Positions 1 to 7,281 are shown, numbered from the stretch's first letter. The stretch: 15,645 bases of DNA from Thermoplasmata archaeon (GCA_003649915.1 QMTG01000012.1:1-15645); one strand, 5' to 3'. The notes: generated by a model not told the origin, from the letters alone. A program made the numbers and translations.

Positions 1-341
1 CCACCCATGACCACAATTCTATGTTTTTTTATTTCCTCGCAAGCCTCAGAAACACATCGTGGCATACCAGGGTACACGTCAGCGCCCAACTTTGCCAATA
101 CATCTCGTATTATTCGAGCGTTGAGCCTTGTCACCTCTATACCTATATGGTCCATATAATCGCTACTCATACCTACTTCTTTTGCTATAGAAATGTATTC
201 CCTAGCCACACCGCCGCCGCTCACAACAACCACAAGTCTTATGTGCTTGGAGACCTTGGCTAGAACATTAGCTACCTTTAAAACATAGTCGGCACCGCCC
301 TCCGAAATCAGGGAGCCACCTAGAGATAGCACTTTACACAT
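1..341 (-). CDS. pyrH: Archaeal UMP kinase (uridylate kinase), 3' part missing
   Basis: Phosphorylates UMP to UDP with ATP in the cytoplasm (de novo pyrimidine nucleotide pathway). I translated the minus strand from the ATG at 341 and get 113 residues before the window edge. The amino-acid kinase fold shows a glycine-rich start (LSLGGSLIS, about residues 5-13), a second phosphate loop (VVVVSGGGVAREY, about 37-49), and the helix GIEVTRLNARIIRDVL (about 67-82). The chain ends at RIVVMG, the usual run-up to the third glycine loop. This pattern matches the short archaeal PyrH family (about 225 residues), so roughly half is present. An in-frame ATG at 389 would add 16 residues (MSTTVKFGERYCSVPT), but family proteins start right before the first beta strand and a GGGGAG lies upstream of 341, so 341 is preferred. 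It sits 82 nt behind the mptE-like stop and is probably co-transcribed with it. Confidence 0.88.
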   Translation of the reverse strand, partial: MCKVLSLGGSLISEGGADYVLKVANVLAKVSKHIRLVVVVSGGGVAREYISIAKEVGMSSDYMDHIGIEVTRLNARIIRDVLAKLGADVYPGMPRCVSEACEEIKKHRIVVMG

Positions 342-423
342 TGTTGGGACACTACAATATCTCTCCCCAAATTTAACTGTTGTGCTCATCTTGTTTTGCA
401 ATTCAAAATCTTGTCAATTTTTA

Positions 424-1068
424 TCACAAGAATACTACGGGAGCACCATCGTTTATGAGTTCGCTTATTAAAATTCTTGCCCACTTTAGTTTTTTGCGCT
501 TGGTTTCCAAGTCGCCTTTTCGCTTAATAACAACATTTTTAAAGTCAAAACCTAGCACTACTATCTTCCTAGCTCCAAAATGATGTGCTATGAACACTGC
601 CCTGTCTCCATCCGTAAACCCGCCAAAATTGTGTACGTTATCCAAGGGCTCGGACTGTGTGCTACCAACGATAGGGCCCTTAAAAGCGTGAAAAAACCTG
701 CTAATCCTCTCTATATTATCTCCATGAGCGTGTATTACTGCCACCGACCCCATGCTGTTCGCATATATAAGGTCGTAAATATCTCCATCAAGATCCGTTA
801 CTATTACATGAGGAAGAACTCCACGCTTGAGAACCGATGATATCGCATCATCGGCAACAATTATTGTGCCCTCCATGGGCGGAAGAGAGCGTATTGCCGG
901 GCCTATGATGTATACCTTCCTGTTCTGTATTAGACCGTGGAGGAGAAAAACAGCATCCTTTTTTATAAGCGAGGATAGTAGAAGAGCAGCCTCCTTATCC
1001 TTTTCCTCACAATACTCAAATTCCTCGATTATCTGCTCATAGTACTGCCTCCATCTCTGATACTCCAT
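424..1068 (-). CDS. mptE: MptE-like 6-hydroxymethyl-7,8-dihydropterin diphosphokinase
   Basis: Predicted to transfer diphosphate from ATP to 6-hydroxymethyl-7,8-dihydropterin, giving the activated pterin used for tetrahydromethanopterin- or folate-type C1 carriers in archaea. The 214 residues carry the DUF115/COG1634 signature motifs in order: ADDA (about 72-75), VTDLDGD (90-96), HAHGDN (113-118), TQSEP (137-141) and NFGGFTDGDR (147-156). The acidic TDLDGD and HGDN groups are likely Mg-ATP ligands, inferred from family conservation. Length is near the family norm. The start at 1068 lies 34 nt after the orc1/cdc6 stop, and a TATA-like CTTATATAG covers the last codons of that gene, so this gene may have its own promoter. 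Which carrier the cell makes cannot be told from this window. Confidence 0.85.
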   Translation of the reverse strand: MEYQRWRQYYEQIIEEFEYCEEKDKEAALLLSSLIKKDAVFLLHGLIQNRKVYIIGPAIRSLPPMEGTIIVADDAISSVLKRGVLPHVIVTDLDGDIYDLIYANSMGSVAVIHAHGDNIERISRFFHAFKGPIVGSTQSEPLDNVHNFGGFTDGDRAVFIAHHFGARKIVVLGFDFKNVVIKRKGDLETKRKKLKWARILISELINDGAPVVFL

Positions 1069-1102
1069 GCTAACACGCCCTAGGAGGTTATGGCAAATAA
1101 GA

Positions 1103-1115
1103 CTATATAAGCGTT
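1103..1115 (-). promoter_or_regulatory. Possible TATA box for the mptE-like gene inside the orc1/cdc6 3' end
   Basis: Read on the minus strand, AACGCTTATATAG covers the last codons and stop of orc1/cdc6. The TATA centre (about 1107) would place a transcript start near 1082, giving a leader of about 14 nt before the ATG at 1068. It has a textbook archaeal TATA shape, but the overlap with coding sequence makes chance possible. Confidence 0.35.
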
Positions 1116-2341
1116 ATTTGTCGAATTATGGGAACAGACACTGCCCTAGACGCCTCTCTTAAAACCTCATCCTCCTCGATTATCCCCTTAACATCCGTAC
1201 TTGGAACACTGAGCATTATCTCCTTTGTTCTTCCATATCTCCCCCTAGAAACAACTCTAGCGTTTATTATTCCGAGCATGTCCAACTCAGATATTATATC
1301 TGTGATCCTTCGCTGCGTGAGCGGGTTTAGAGATAACTGTCCGCATATTATTTTATAGGCGTCGTAAACCTGTCCCGTTGTGAGTTTATCATGGCCTGCC
1401 TCCTTAAGCAAAACCACACCCGCAAGAACTATCTTTGAGTGTAGTGGGAGTGTTCTTATAACCTCTGCTATGCAATCCAGCTCTATCTTATTCTTTGCCA
1501 AGTAAACGTAGTCCTTTGTTACCTCATCTACACCATCCCTTTCCGCAAGCTCGCCTGCAACTCTGAGAAGGTCGAGAGCCCTGCGGGCATCACCGTGCTC
1601 TTGAGCAGCAAGGGCTGCACAAAGCGATATTACCTCATCACTTATCGCACCCTCTAAAAACGCTTCCTCTGCCCTCTGCTTCAGAATATCCTTGAGCTCG
1701 TCAGCATTATACGGGGGAAATACTATTTTCTCCTCTCCAAGCCTACTCCTCACCCTAGGGTCTAGGAATTCAACAAACTTTAGGTCATTTGATATTCCGA
1801 TTATGCTTAACTTTGAACTCTCAAAGTAATCGTTGACAGTAAGCAAATTGTAAAGAACATCGTCACCACTCTTGTAGACGAGTTTGTCAATCTCGTCAAG
1901 AACCACAATGACTACCATACCCGCTTTATCCACAACTTCCAATAACTTTGAGTACACAGACTCTAGGGGCCATCCGGTGAACGGTATCCTTTCCGCCCAT
2001 TTGTCAATGAATGTGTTCCCTATGTTTGCTAATATGCTATAATTCGTGTCAACAACCTCGCAATTTATGTAAATATATTTGACCTGTGCTCCGCTTTCGT
2101 TGTTCTCTATTTCCTTTCCTATGTACTTCACGGTCGCGGTCTTGCCCGTCCCTGTCTTACCAAAAATCAGTATATTTGATGGGCGCTCGCCTCTAAGCGC
2201 TGTGGCAAGAACTGATGCTATCATCCTTATCTCTCTTTCCCTATGCGGCAGTTTATCGGGAACATAGGAAGGGCGGAGTATGTCCCTGTTTTTTGTGAAT
2301 ATCTTTGATTCCACTAGGTATTTTTGAAATATTCCCACCAT
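1103..2341 (-). CDS. orc1/cdc6: Orc1/Cdc6 family replication initiator
   Basis: Binds origin recognition boxes and helps load the MCM helicase. The 412 residues have the standard archaeal architecture: AAA+ ATPase core with Walker A GKTGTGKT (61-68), Walker B VVLDEID (146-152), sensor 1 (IGISND, 181-186), sensor 2 with GDARRALDLL (250-259), and a C-terminal winged-helix domain (about 290-400) for DNA binding. All key ATPase residues are present, so it should be active. The start at 2341 is fixed by a strong SD (GGAGG at 2349-2353, 7 nt away). A TATA box lies between the arms of an inverted repeat just upstream. Archaeal orc1/cdc6 genes usually lie beside an origin, which makes the upstream intergenic region notable. 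There is only one copy in the window; paralogues elsewhere cannot be excluded. Confidence 0.95.
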   Translation of the reverse strand: MVGIFQKYLVESKIFTKNRDILRPSYVPDKLPHREREIRMIASVLATALRGERPSNILIFGKTGTGKTATVKYIGKEIENNESGAQVKYIYINCEVVDTNYSILANIGNTFIDKWAERIPFTGWPLESVYSKLLEVVDKAGMVVIVVLDEIDKLVYKSGDDVLYNLLTVNDYFESSKLSIIGISNDLKFVEFLDPRVRSRLGEEKIVFPPYNADELKDILKQRAEEAFLEGAISDEVISLCAALAAQEHGDARRALDLLRVAGELAERDGVDEVTKDYVYLAKNKIELDCIAEVIRTLPLHSKIVLAGVVLLKEAGHDKLTTGQVYDAYKIICGQLSLNPLTQRRITDIISELDMLGIINARVVSRGRYGRTKEIMLSVPSTDVKGIIEEDEVLREASRAVSVPIIRQITLI

Positions 2342-2366
2342 CTACTCTCCTCCCTCAAGTCCTCCC

Positions 2367-2405
2367 CCCGAAATCCCTAGGGGAATATAATCAAGGGATT
2401 TCGGG
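2367..2405. repeat. Perfect 12-bp inverted repeat around the orc1/cdc6 promoter
   Basis: Left arm CCCGAAATCCCT (2367-2378) and right arm AGGGATTTCGGG (2394-2405) are exact reverse complements with a 15-nt spacer. Related GGGATT hexamers occur at 2439-2444 and 2559-2564, the latter as GGGATTCCGTG, matching 9 of 11 positions of the right arm. It may be an operator for autoregulation, an origin recognition element, or both. The role is inferred; the repeat itself is directly seen. Confidence 0.7.
2383..2392 (-). promoter_or_regulatory. Probable TATA box of orc1/cdc6
   Basis: Minus-strand GATTATATTC. Its centre is about 47 nt upstream of the ATG at 2341, predicting a transcript start near 2362 and a leader of about 20 nt that contains the GGAGG ribosome site. 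It sits exactly in the 15-nt spacer of the 12-bp inverted repeat, so a protein bound to the arms would block or control it. Confidence 0.5.
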
Positions 2406-2442
2406 TTCAATAACCGCTACGAAAGAGTAGTATGAGACGGGA

Positions 2443-2619
2443 TTAAAAAGTTTTTGAGAGCATATAACAGATTTTGTGCGCCAGTGTGTTGAATTTTTCA
2501 TGATGCTCAAATGATTCGCACCAGCGCAGGATTGGCTGCTTGCACTTATGTCTTGATTGGGATTCCGTGGAAAGTACTAGCAGGCTGTTGTATTCAATTA
2601 TTTCTTTCTTTTTTCCCAT
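2443..2619 (-). CDS. Hypothetical 58-residue Cys/His-containing protein
   Basis: An uninterrupted minus-strand frame starts with ATG at 2619, only 2 nt after the protease stop, and ends TAA at 2443. The start is lysine-rich (MGKKKEIIEY) and the middle to end carries HKCKQPILRWCESFEHH and AHKICYM, giving three Cys and five His that could bind a metal. I do not recognise a family. There is no SD before the ATG, so translation would rely on coupling to the protease. The TAA falls in a T-run that could end the transcript. It could be a real small protein, a decayed gene remnant or a chance frame; a competing 54-codon frame exists on the plus strand at 2511-2675. Confidence 0.3.
   Translation of the reverse strand: MGKKKEIIEYNSLLVLSTESQSRHKCKQPILRWCESFEHHEKFNTLAHKICYMLSKTF
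2445..2455 (-). terminator. Possible oligo-T terminator for the protease transcript
   Basis: On the minus strand the sequence reads CAAAAACTTTTT, a T-run about 170 nt after the protease stop. Archaeal RNA polymerase stops at such runs. No strong hairpin accompanies it. Confidence 0.3.
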
Positions 2620-2621
2620 TT

Positions 2622-4205
2622 TTACATACTGTGCCCATTAAATTTTATCCTCATCTTAGTCCTCACAAATCTTGATATTTTCTTGGTTTTATTCTCATAA
2701 TAGCCCATAATACAGACTGCTGTTGCTATTAAAATACATGCTAAAAATGGCTTAAGGCTCATTGCTGCGCCATCTTCTCTCACAGGGTTTTTAATCACAA
2801 CGTTAACCCTATACTCAAACGAATGCATTTCCCCAGATATGGCTCTCACAGATATCGTATGATTTCCATTATCATATCTATTTGTATCCAATATTATGCT
2901 CCAGTTGTACCATTTACCATTCTTTTTAAATTTGGCCTCTGTCCAACTTCTATTATCCACCCTGAACTCTATGCGCTCAATCTCTCCACGCCTAGCAAAT
3001 GCACGCCCACTAACCTTAACACCCCCACATAAACAATCATTATCCTTGACCGAGGATATATACACTATCTTGTAAGGGTCTGTTGAATTTGCATCAGTCT
3101 CTAAAGCCAACTTTACCGCTTCATACGCATCCACAAAACCATAGCCCGATGAGCGATTCCACTTCGGATGAATATCGGGAAACGTTGCTGGATACTTTTG
3201 CTCGGCAGTTATCTGCAGAATATGCTTAACGTGCTCGGGAGTCAAATCTGGGTTGGCTTCAAGCATTAAAGCAACAACGCCAGCAACATGGGGGCAGGAA
3301 AAAGATGTTCCATTACTTGTTCTGTACCCTGATGCGGGTAATGGACCATTGGAGTATTTCAATGAAGTTATATTGCAGCCCGGTGCTACAACTTCAGGCT
3401 TTAGCTCATCGAACGGATCATCATCACCATCATCTTTTCGTGGTCCTCTATTCGAATATTCTGCTACAATATCATCAGATGTAGTTACTGTGCCTCTATC
3501 ATCCACAGCACCAACAGTTATCACCCCATCGGCAGCCACTAAATCATGAAATCCTTTATTTTTTGGTCCATCATTTCCTGCAGCTATGACAACCACAATA
3601 CCGTTTTCTACAGCCTTATTTGCTGCATTGTCAACCAAAGAATCGCCTGAGGAATTTTCTCCTCCTCCGCCCTTAGAACAACTTACAACACGAATATTAA
3701 AATCGTCTTTGTGCTCTATAACCCACTCAAATGAGTTTATTAGGTTTTCATTCCAATCCTCAATATACCATTGGACTTCGCCTCCGGGTTCTCGCCCCCT
3801 GTGCATCTTTATATCCACAAGTTTTGCACCAGGTGCTGTACCCATGTACTTCCCACCGCTATCTTTCCCCGTACCCATCACTATTCCTGCACAGAAAGTT
3901 CCATGTCTCCATTTATCATCAGGATTATGGCTACCATCCCTTGGGGTTAAGGGGGTTTCAGGCACTGTCAGATCTACACCTGCCACAAATTTCCCCTCTA
4001 AGTCTGGATGCTCGTCATCCACGCCGGCATCTATAATGGCAACTACGACATTTCTCCCAGTATATCCTAATTCCCATGCTGTATGTGGCGAGTATTCGTT
4101 TGATTCCCTAACTTTTATTGCTCTCACGCTAACATCTAGCGCCTGAACATTGCATATAGGCAAAATAAGGAGCAGAGCTAGGAGAAAGATCGATATCTTT
4201 CTCAT
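2622..4205 (-). CDS. Secreted, membrane-anchored subtilisin-like serine protease (S8)
   Basis: Predicted extracellular endopeptidase. The 527 residues begin with a signal peptide (about 1-22: MRKISIFLLALLLILPIC). The subtilase domain (about 40-370) has the full triad: Asp59 in IIDAGVDDEHPD, His101 in HGTFCAGI and Ser301 in NGTSFSCPH, with the oxyanion Asn211 in AAGNDG. There is no long propeptide, only about 20-25 residues between signal and catalytic domain. An Ig-like beta domain follows (about 378-472, CLCGGVKVSG to HTISVRAIS), then one membrane helix (about 484-503) and a basic cytoplasmic tail. It is likely a surface enzyme for protein scavenging or envelope processing. The start at 4205 has an SD (GGGAGG) about 10 nt upstream. 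It stands alone, upstream of and in the same direction as orc1/cdc6. Substrate is unknown. Confidence 0.92.
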   Translation of the reverse strand: MRKISIFLLALLLILPICNVQALDVSVRAIKVRESNEYSPHTAWELGYTGRNVVVAIIDAGVDDEHPDLEGKFVAGVDLTVPETPLTPRDGSHNPDDKWRHGTFCAGIVMGTGKDSGGKYMGTAPGAKLVDIKMHRGREPGGEVQWYIEDWNENLINSFEWVIEHKDDFNIRVVSCSKGGGGENSSGDSLVDNAANKAVENGIVVVIAAGNDGPKNKGFHDLVAADGVITVGAVDDRGTVTTSDDIVAEYSNRGPRKDDGDDDPFDELKPEVVAPGCNITSLKYSNGPLPASGYRTSNGTSFSCPHVAGVVALMLEANPDLTPEHVKHILQITAEQKYPATFPDIHPKWNRSSGYGFVDAYEAVKLALETDANSTDPYKIVYISSVKDNDCLCGGVKVSGRAFARRGEIERIEFRVDNRSWTEAKFKKNGKWYNWSIILDTNRYDNGNHTISVRAISGEMHSFEYRVNVVIKNPVREDGAAMSLKPFLACILIATAVCIMGYYENKTKKISRFVRTKMRIKFNGHSM

Positions 4206-4488
4206 TTATATTTCCTCCCTTTTACCATCTTTTATGGGTTGCTCTCTTTTTATTCTTTTCGGCTTTTTGCATATTTTATAATTTATTGTTTACCAGCAAC
4301 TTTTGAACCTCCTTATATATAGAATGACATAATCTTGATTTTAATTGCTAAATGCTTTAAATAGCAAAAACCCTATTTTGTTCTTCGTAATTGTCGTATA
4401 AAAAAGATTTATCGTGATGAGAATTGGCGATTAATTAGGCCGAATCTATGCCATTCAATACGAAAGGTTTATATCTGAAAAACACATC
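4206..4488. other. Divergent intergenic region between protease and slipin genes
   Basis: 283 bp, AT-rich, without a convincing gene. For the protease, minus-strand TATA candidates are ATTATAAAATAT (near 4271-4284) and a BRE-like CCGAAAAG followed by AATAAAAAG (4244-4262). An inverted repeat TTGCTA/TAGCAA (4345-4350, 4362-4367) and a TATATATAG block near 4315-4322 have no assigned role. The slipin promoter lies at the right end. Confidence 0.4.
4461..4475 (+). promoter_or_regulatory. BRE/TATA promoter of the slipin-nfeD-hyp operon
   Basis: CGAAAGGTTTATATC has a purine-rich BRE followed by TTTATATC (4468-4475). With the usual spacing of about 25 nt, transcription would begin near 4495-4498, so the slipin message is likely leaderless or nearly so. 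Confidence 0.6.
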
Positions 4489-5289
4489 ATGATTTTCATG
4501 AGTGATGCGGTATGTGCATTGGGGATATTTATTCTGCTGCTGTTCTTGGTCATACTTTTGCTTTCTGCAATAAGAGTTGTCAGAGAGTATGAGCGTTTGG
4601 TGATATTCAGGGTTGGCAGACTTAAGGGACAAAAAGGACCTGGAATAGTTTTTGTCTTTCCAATAATTGACAGGGCAATGAAAATAGACTTGAGAATCCA
4701 GGTGGCAGATGTGCCTAAGCAGAGGATAATAACAAGAGATAACGTTACTGTGGACGTGGATGCTGTTGTGTATTACAGGGTGTACGACCCTGAGAAGGCT
4801 GTCACGAAGGTGCAGAGATACGATATTGCAACGAATCTCCTCGCCCAGACCACACTTCGAGACGTGCTTGGCCAAGTGGAACTCGACGACCTGCTGTCCA
4901 GGAGGGAAGAACTAAACAAGAGACTTCAGGAGATAATCGATATAAACACAGACCCGTGGGGGGTGAAAGTAAGCGCTGTTACCATTCGCGACGTTGCGCT
5001 TCCTGAGGCTATGCTGAGGGCTATGGCGAAGCAGGCAGAGGCTGAGAGGGAGAGGAGGTCTAGGATAATAATGGCAGAGGGAGAGTATCAAGCATCTATG
5101 AAGATGGCAGAGGCGGCAAAGTTCTATCAGGACAATCCTGCAGCCATGAAATTGAGAGAGTTGCAGACGCTAGCAGAGATTGCCAGAGAAAAGAATCTCA
5201 TTGTTGTTGCCCCGTCAACATCCTTTGAATCATTGAGCACGGTATTGGCTGTTGCAAAGGGTGTGAGGGAAGGAAAACATGTGGAGTAG
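4489..5289 (+). CDS. Slipin / stomatin-like SPFH membrane protein
   Basis: Membrane scaffold of the SPFH (band 7) family, partner of the NfeD protease encoded next. It has 266 residues from the ATG at 4489. A second in-frame ATG at 4498 (MSDAVCALG) fits a leaderless transcript better, because the predicted transcript start falls at about 4497, and may be the true start (263 residues). One N-terminal membrane helix (about 9-28) is followed by VREYERLVIFRVGRL, the classic slipin entry, then the SPFH domain with VDVDAVVYYRVYDPEKAV and VTIRDVALPEAM, then a charged Ala/Glu-rich coiled coil (MAKQAEAERERRSRIIMAEG). The C-terminal end (IVVAPSTSFESL) resembles the peptide cut by the partner protease in Pyrococcus horikoshii. 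The stop overlaps nfeD by 11 nt, so translation is coupled. Confidence 0.93.
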   Translation: MIFMSDAVCALGIFILLLFLVILLLSAIRVVREYERLVIFRVGRLKGQKGPGIVFVFPIIDRAMKIDLRIQVADVPKQRIITRDNVTVDVDAVVYYRVYDPEKAVTKVQRYDIATNLLAQTTLRDVLGQVELDDLLSRREELNKRLQEIIDINTDPWGVKVSAVTIRDVALPEAMLRAMAKQAEAERERRSRIIMAEGEYQASMKMAEAAKFYQDNPAAMKLRELQTLAEIAREKNLIVVAPSTSFESLSTVLAVAKGVREGKHVE

Positions 5290-6673
5290 TAGGGCGTCTG
5301 CCCTAATATTGGCGTTAGTGGCGTTAATCATAGCCATCTCCCCAGAATACGCAATGGGTGCGGACGCTAGCACCAGAGTGCTTGTTGTGAGTATAGATGA
5401 TACTATTACCGACGCTACTGTGGAGAATGTCAAAAGCGCTATAAATCATGCAGGCAGTGGAGGATACGAGTGCATTATAATTACCCTAAACACACCGGGT
5501 GGAGGGCTTGATGAAACTTTTGAGATTATAAACATTATAGAGAGTTCGCCAGTTCCTGTCATCGGCTATGTTTACCCCTCGGGAGCAAGTGCGGTTTCTG
5601 CGGGCACCTTTATACTCATGTCCACACACGTAGCCGCCATGGCCTCGCACACAATAATAGGCTCGTGCCAGCCTGTCGAGTTAACATCAAGCGGAGTGAG
5701 GTATGTTAATGAGACGAAGATAATAAACTATCTTGTTAAATACATGGAAGAAAGGGCAAAAATGCACGGGAGAAATGCTACAATTGCCTCTATGTTCATC
5801 ACAAAAAATCTAGACATAAATGATACGGAAGCCCTCAACTACGGCGTGATTGAGTTTTCCGAAGATGGAATAAATTCTCTCCTTTTGGCGATGAATGGGT
5901 ATACAATAAAATTCCACGGCACAAATTACACATTTCACACTGCTGGAGCGAGCATTGAACACTATAGAATGCCACCCAGCGTTGTAATACTCAACTTTTT
6001 AAGCAACCCTATAATTGCCTCACTCCTGCTAATAATAGGCATATACGCACTCATATTTGGGCTTGCAACCCCAGGACATGGTGCTGAGGTTGTTGGTGTT
6101 GTAATGATAGCACTTGCACTCATGGGTCTGGGCTTTCAAATCAATATACTATCGCTCTTCATCCTAGCCCTAGGCATAGTTTTGCTGCTAATAGAGATAC
6201 ACACACCAGGCTTCGGGGTGTTTGGGATTGTCGGAATATTTTGTATAATAATAGGAACAATGTTTATAATACCTGTGGGGTATCCACGATGGATGTTGCC
6301 AAAAGATGTTGTTAAACTCCTTATATTCTTGGCAATTTTTCCAGCAGTACTTGTGGGCATATTTTTTGCCTTTTTACTTTTCAAAACGCTGCAGATTGTG
6401 AGAAAAAAGCCCGTAGTTGGTGGAATTTTGGGAACGGCCGGAACGGCTGCCGAAGACTTTGGGGGCGATAGGGAAGGATTTGTGATAATAGATGGTGAGT
6501 ACTGGAAGGCTGTTAGTGCGGATGAGGTAAAGAAAGGGGACAGGGTTGTTGTTAGAGAAAAGGATGGTGTAAGGCTTGTTGTTGAAAAAGTGCATGATGA
6601 GAGTAGGAACAGCGGCGAGAAAGGAGATACGAGTTTTTTGGATAAACTGTTAAATATTCTAAAGAGGTTGTAG
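5279..6673 (+). CDS. nfeD: NfeD-family membrane serine protease (stomatin operon partner)
   Basis: ClpP/SppA-like membrane protease that cleaves the C-terminal region of its stomatin partner in characterised Pyrococcus proteins. The 464 residues comprise a signal peptide (about 1-27), a protease domain (about 30-230), a block of four to five membrane helices (about 236-370) and a soluble OB-fold NfeD domain (about 380-440, ending GDRVVVREKDG). The substrate strand motif NTPGGG (71-76) and YPSGASAVSAG (99-109) are present. By alignment from memory with P. horikoshii 1510-N, Ser107 is the nucleophile and Lys147 (in NETKIINY) the general base. The start overlaps the slipin stop by 11 nt. The stop codon overlaps the ribosome site of hypC, so all five genes look co-transcribed. 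Confidence 0.92.
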   Translation: MWSSRASALILALVALIIAISPEYAMGADASTRVLVVSIDDTITDATVENVKSAINHAGSGGYECIIITLNTPGGGLDETFEIINIIESSPVPVIGYVYPSGASAVSAGTFILMSTHVAAMASHTIIGSCQPVELTSSGVRYVNETKIINYLVKYMEERAKMHGRNATIASMFITKNLDINDTEALNYGVIEFSEDGINSLLLAMNGYTIKFHGTNYTFHTAGASIEHYRMPPSVVILNFLSNPIIASLLLIIGIYALIFGLATPGHGAEVVGVVMIALALMGLGFQINILSLFILALGIVLLLIEIHTPGFGVFGIVGIFCIIIGTMFIIPVGYPRWMLPKDVVKLLIFLAIFPAVLVGIFFAFLLFKTLQIVRKKPVVGGILGTAGTAAEDFGGDREGFVIIDGEYWKAVSADEVKKGDRVVVREKDGVRLVVEKVHDESRNSGEKGDTSFLDKLLNILKRL

Positions 6674-6680
6674 GTGTCAG

Positions 6681-6893
6681 ATGTGTCTAGCGGTGCCGGC
6701 AAGAATAATAGAGGTGCGGGGAAAAAGAGCAATCGCAGACTTCGGCGGTGTGAGAAGAGAGATCAATCTTTCCCTCGTTGATGCTAAAGTTGGGGATTAC
6801 GTGCTCGTACATGCAGGGTTTGCTATTCAGGTTATTGATGAAGTTGATGCACAGGAAATATACAGCCTCTGGGATAGTATTTTAGAGGGATAG
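6681..6893 (+). CDS. hypC: [NiFe]-hydrogenase maturation chaperone HypC
   Basis: Small chaperone that carries the Fe(CN)2CO unit with HypD and delivers it to the hydrogenase large subunit. Its 70 residues open with MCLAVPARI, where Cys2 is the essential iron-binding cysteine, and contain the family stretch VGDYVLVHAGFAIQVID (37-53), which forms the OB-like barrel. Length matches the family (70-90). The SD AGGTG (6672-6676) overlaps the TAG of nfeD (6671-6673), which points to translational coupling. hypA follows after 4 nt. HypD, its partner, is not in this window. Confidence 0.95.
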   Translation: MCLAVPARIIEVRGKRAIADFGGVRREINLSLVDAKVGDYVLVHAGFAIQVIDEVDAQEIYSLWDSILEG

Positions 6894-6897
6894 GAAG

Positions 6898-7275
6898 ATG
6901 CACGAGTTTTCTGTCATGCAGGGTGTTGTCAGTGCAGTGCTGAGCGCTCTCGAAGGCAGAAGTTATGATAAGGTTGTGAGCGTAAAACTCGTTGTAGGAG
7001 AACTTACATTTCTTGCCAAAGAACAATTGAGGTTTGCGTTTCATGTTCTAACAGAGGGTACGGATCTCGAAGGCGCAAGCATAGATATAATCACAAAGAA
7101 GGCTGTTGTTAGGTGCGAAAAATGCGGGTATAGGGGTGGGCTTAGAGTGGACGATGACCCAAGATATCATTACGCACTTCCGGTGTTTCTGTGCCCAAAG
7201 TGCGGAGGATGTGTGGAAATCGTGGAGGGAAAAGAGTGCTTTGTGGAGAGCGTAGTGCTGGAAAAGGAGGAATAA
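6898..7275 (+). CDS. hypA: Hydrogenase nickel incorporation protein HypA
   Basis: Zinc- and nickel-binding metallochaperone that, with HypB, inserts nickel into [NiFe] hydrogenase. It has 125 residues. The N-terminal MHEFSVMQ supplies the nickel ligand His2 and neighbouring Glu3. The zinc site is Cys73-x2-Cys76 (CEKC) and Cys99-x2-Cys102 (CPKC), spaced as in archaeal HypA, which carries a short insertion (DDDPRYHYALP) between the two pairs. SD AGGAAG overlaps the hypC stop. It lies between hypC and hypF; hypB is not visible here. Confidence 0.95.
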   Translation: MHEFSVMQGVVSAVLSALEGRSYDKVVSVKLVVGELTFLAKEQLRFAFHVLTEGTDLEGASIDIITKKAVVRCEKCGYRGGLRVDDDPRYHYALPVFLCPKCGGCVEIVEGKECFVESVVLEKEE

Positions 7276-7281
7276 AGTACA

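Larger units (their letters stand above)
2342..2621. other. Intergenic region upstream of orc1/cdc6: candidate replication origin
   Basis: 280 bp between the orc1/cdc6 start and the protease stop. It holds the 12-bp inverted repeat, further GGGATT motifs, an AT-rich stretch (GATTAAAAAGTTTTTGAGAG, 2441-2460) and TTCCGTGGAAAG (2563-2574). The last resembles the TTCCAGTGGAAA core known from archaeal origin recognition boxes but lacks one base. Position beside orc1/cdc6 is the main argument. A small ORF (2443-2619) overlaps this region, and both readings cannot be fully right unless the origin overlaps a gene. Confidence 0.35.

Noticed and set aside
21..263. 80-codon plus-strand frame at the left edge
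   Set aside because: It is antisense to UMP kinase, whose glycine loops are clear on the minus strand.
2511..2675. 54-codon plus-strand frame with hydrophobic product
   Set aside because: It runs into the protease 3' end in antisense, has no SD, and its hydrophobicity reflects T-rich DNA. The opposite-strand frame at 2443-2619 is slightly better placed.
3586..4146. 186-codon open frame on the plus strand opposite the protease
   Set aside because: It is antisense to a subtilase with intact triad and signal peptide; its product is low-complexity Ser/Pro/Thr-rich, typical of a mirror frame.
4345..4367. TTGCTA/TAGCAA inverted repeat
   Set aside because: Six base pairs in AT-rich DNA, away from either promoter; not enough to call an operator or terminator.
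4435..4875. 146-codon minus-strand frame opposite slipin
   Set aside because: Mirror of conserved SPFH coding sequence with no ribosome site and no recognisable domain.
6136..6732. 198-codon open frame on the minus strand opposite nfeD/hypC
   Set aside because: Antisense to well-supported NfeD membrane and NfeD-domain sequence; product is Ser/Pro/Ile-rich without family motifs.
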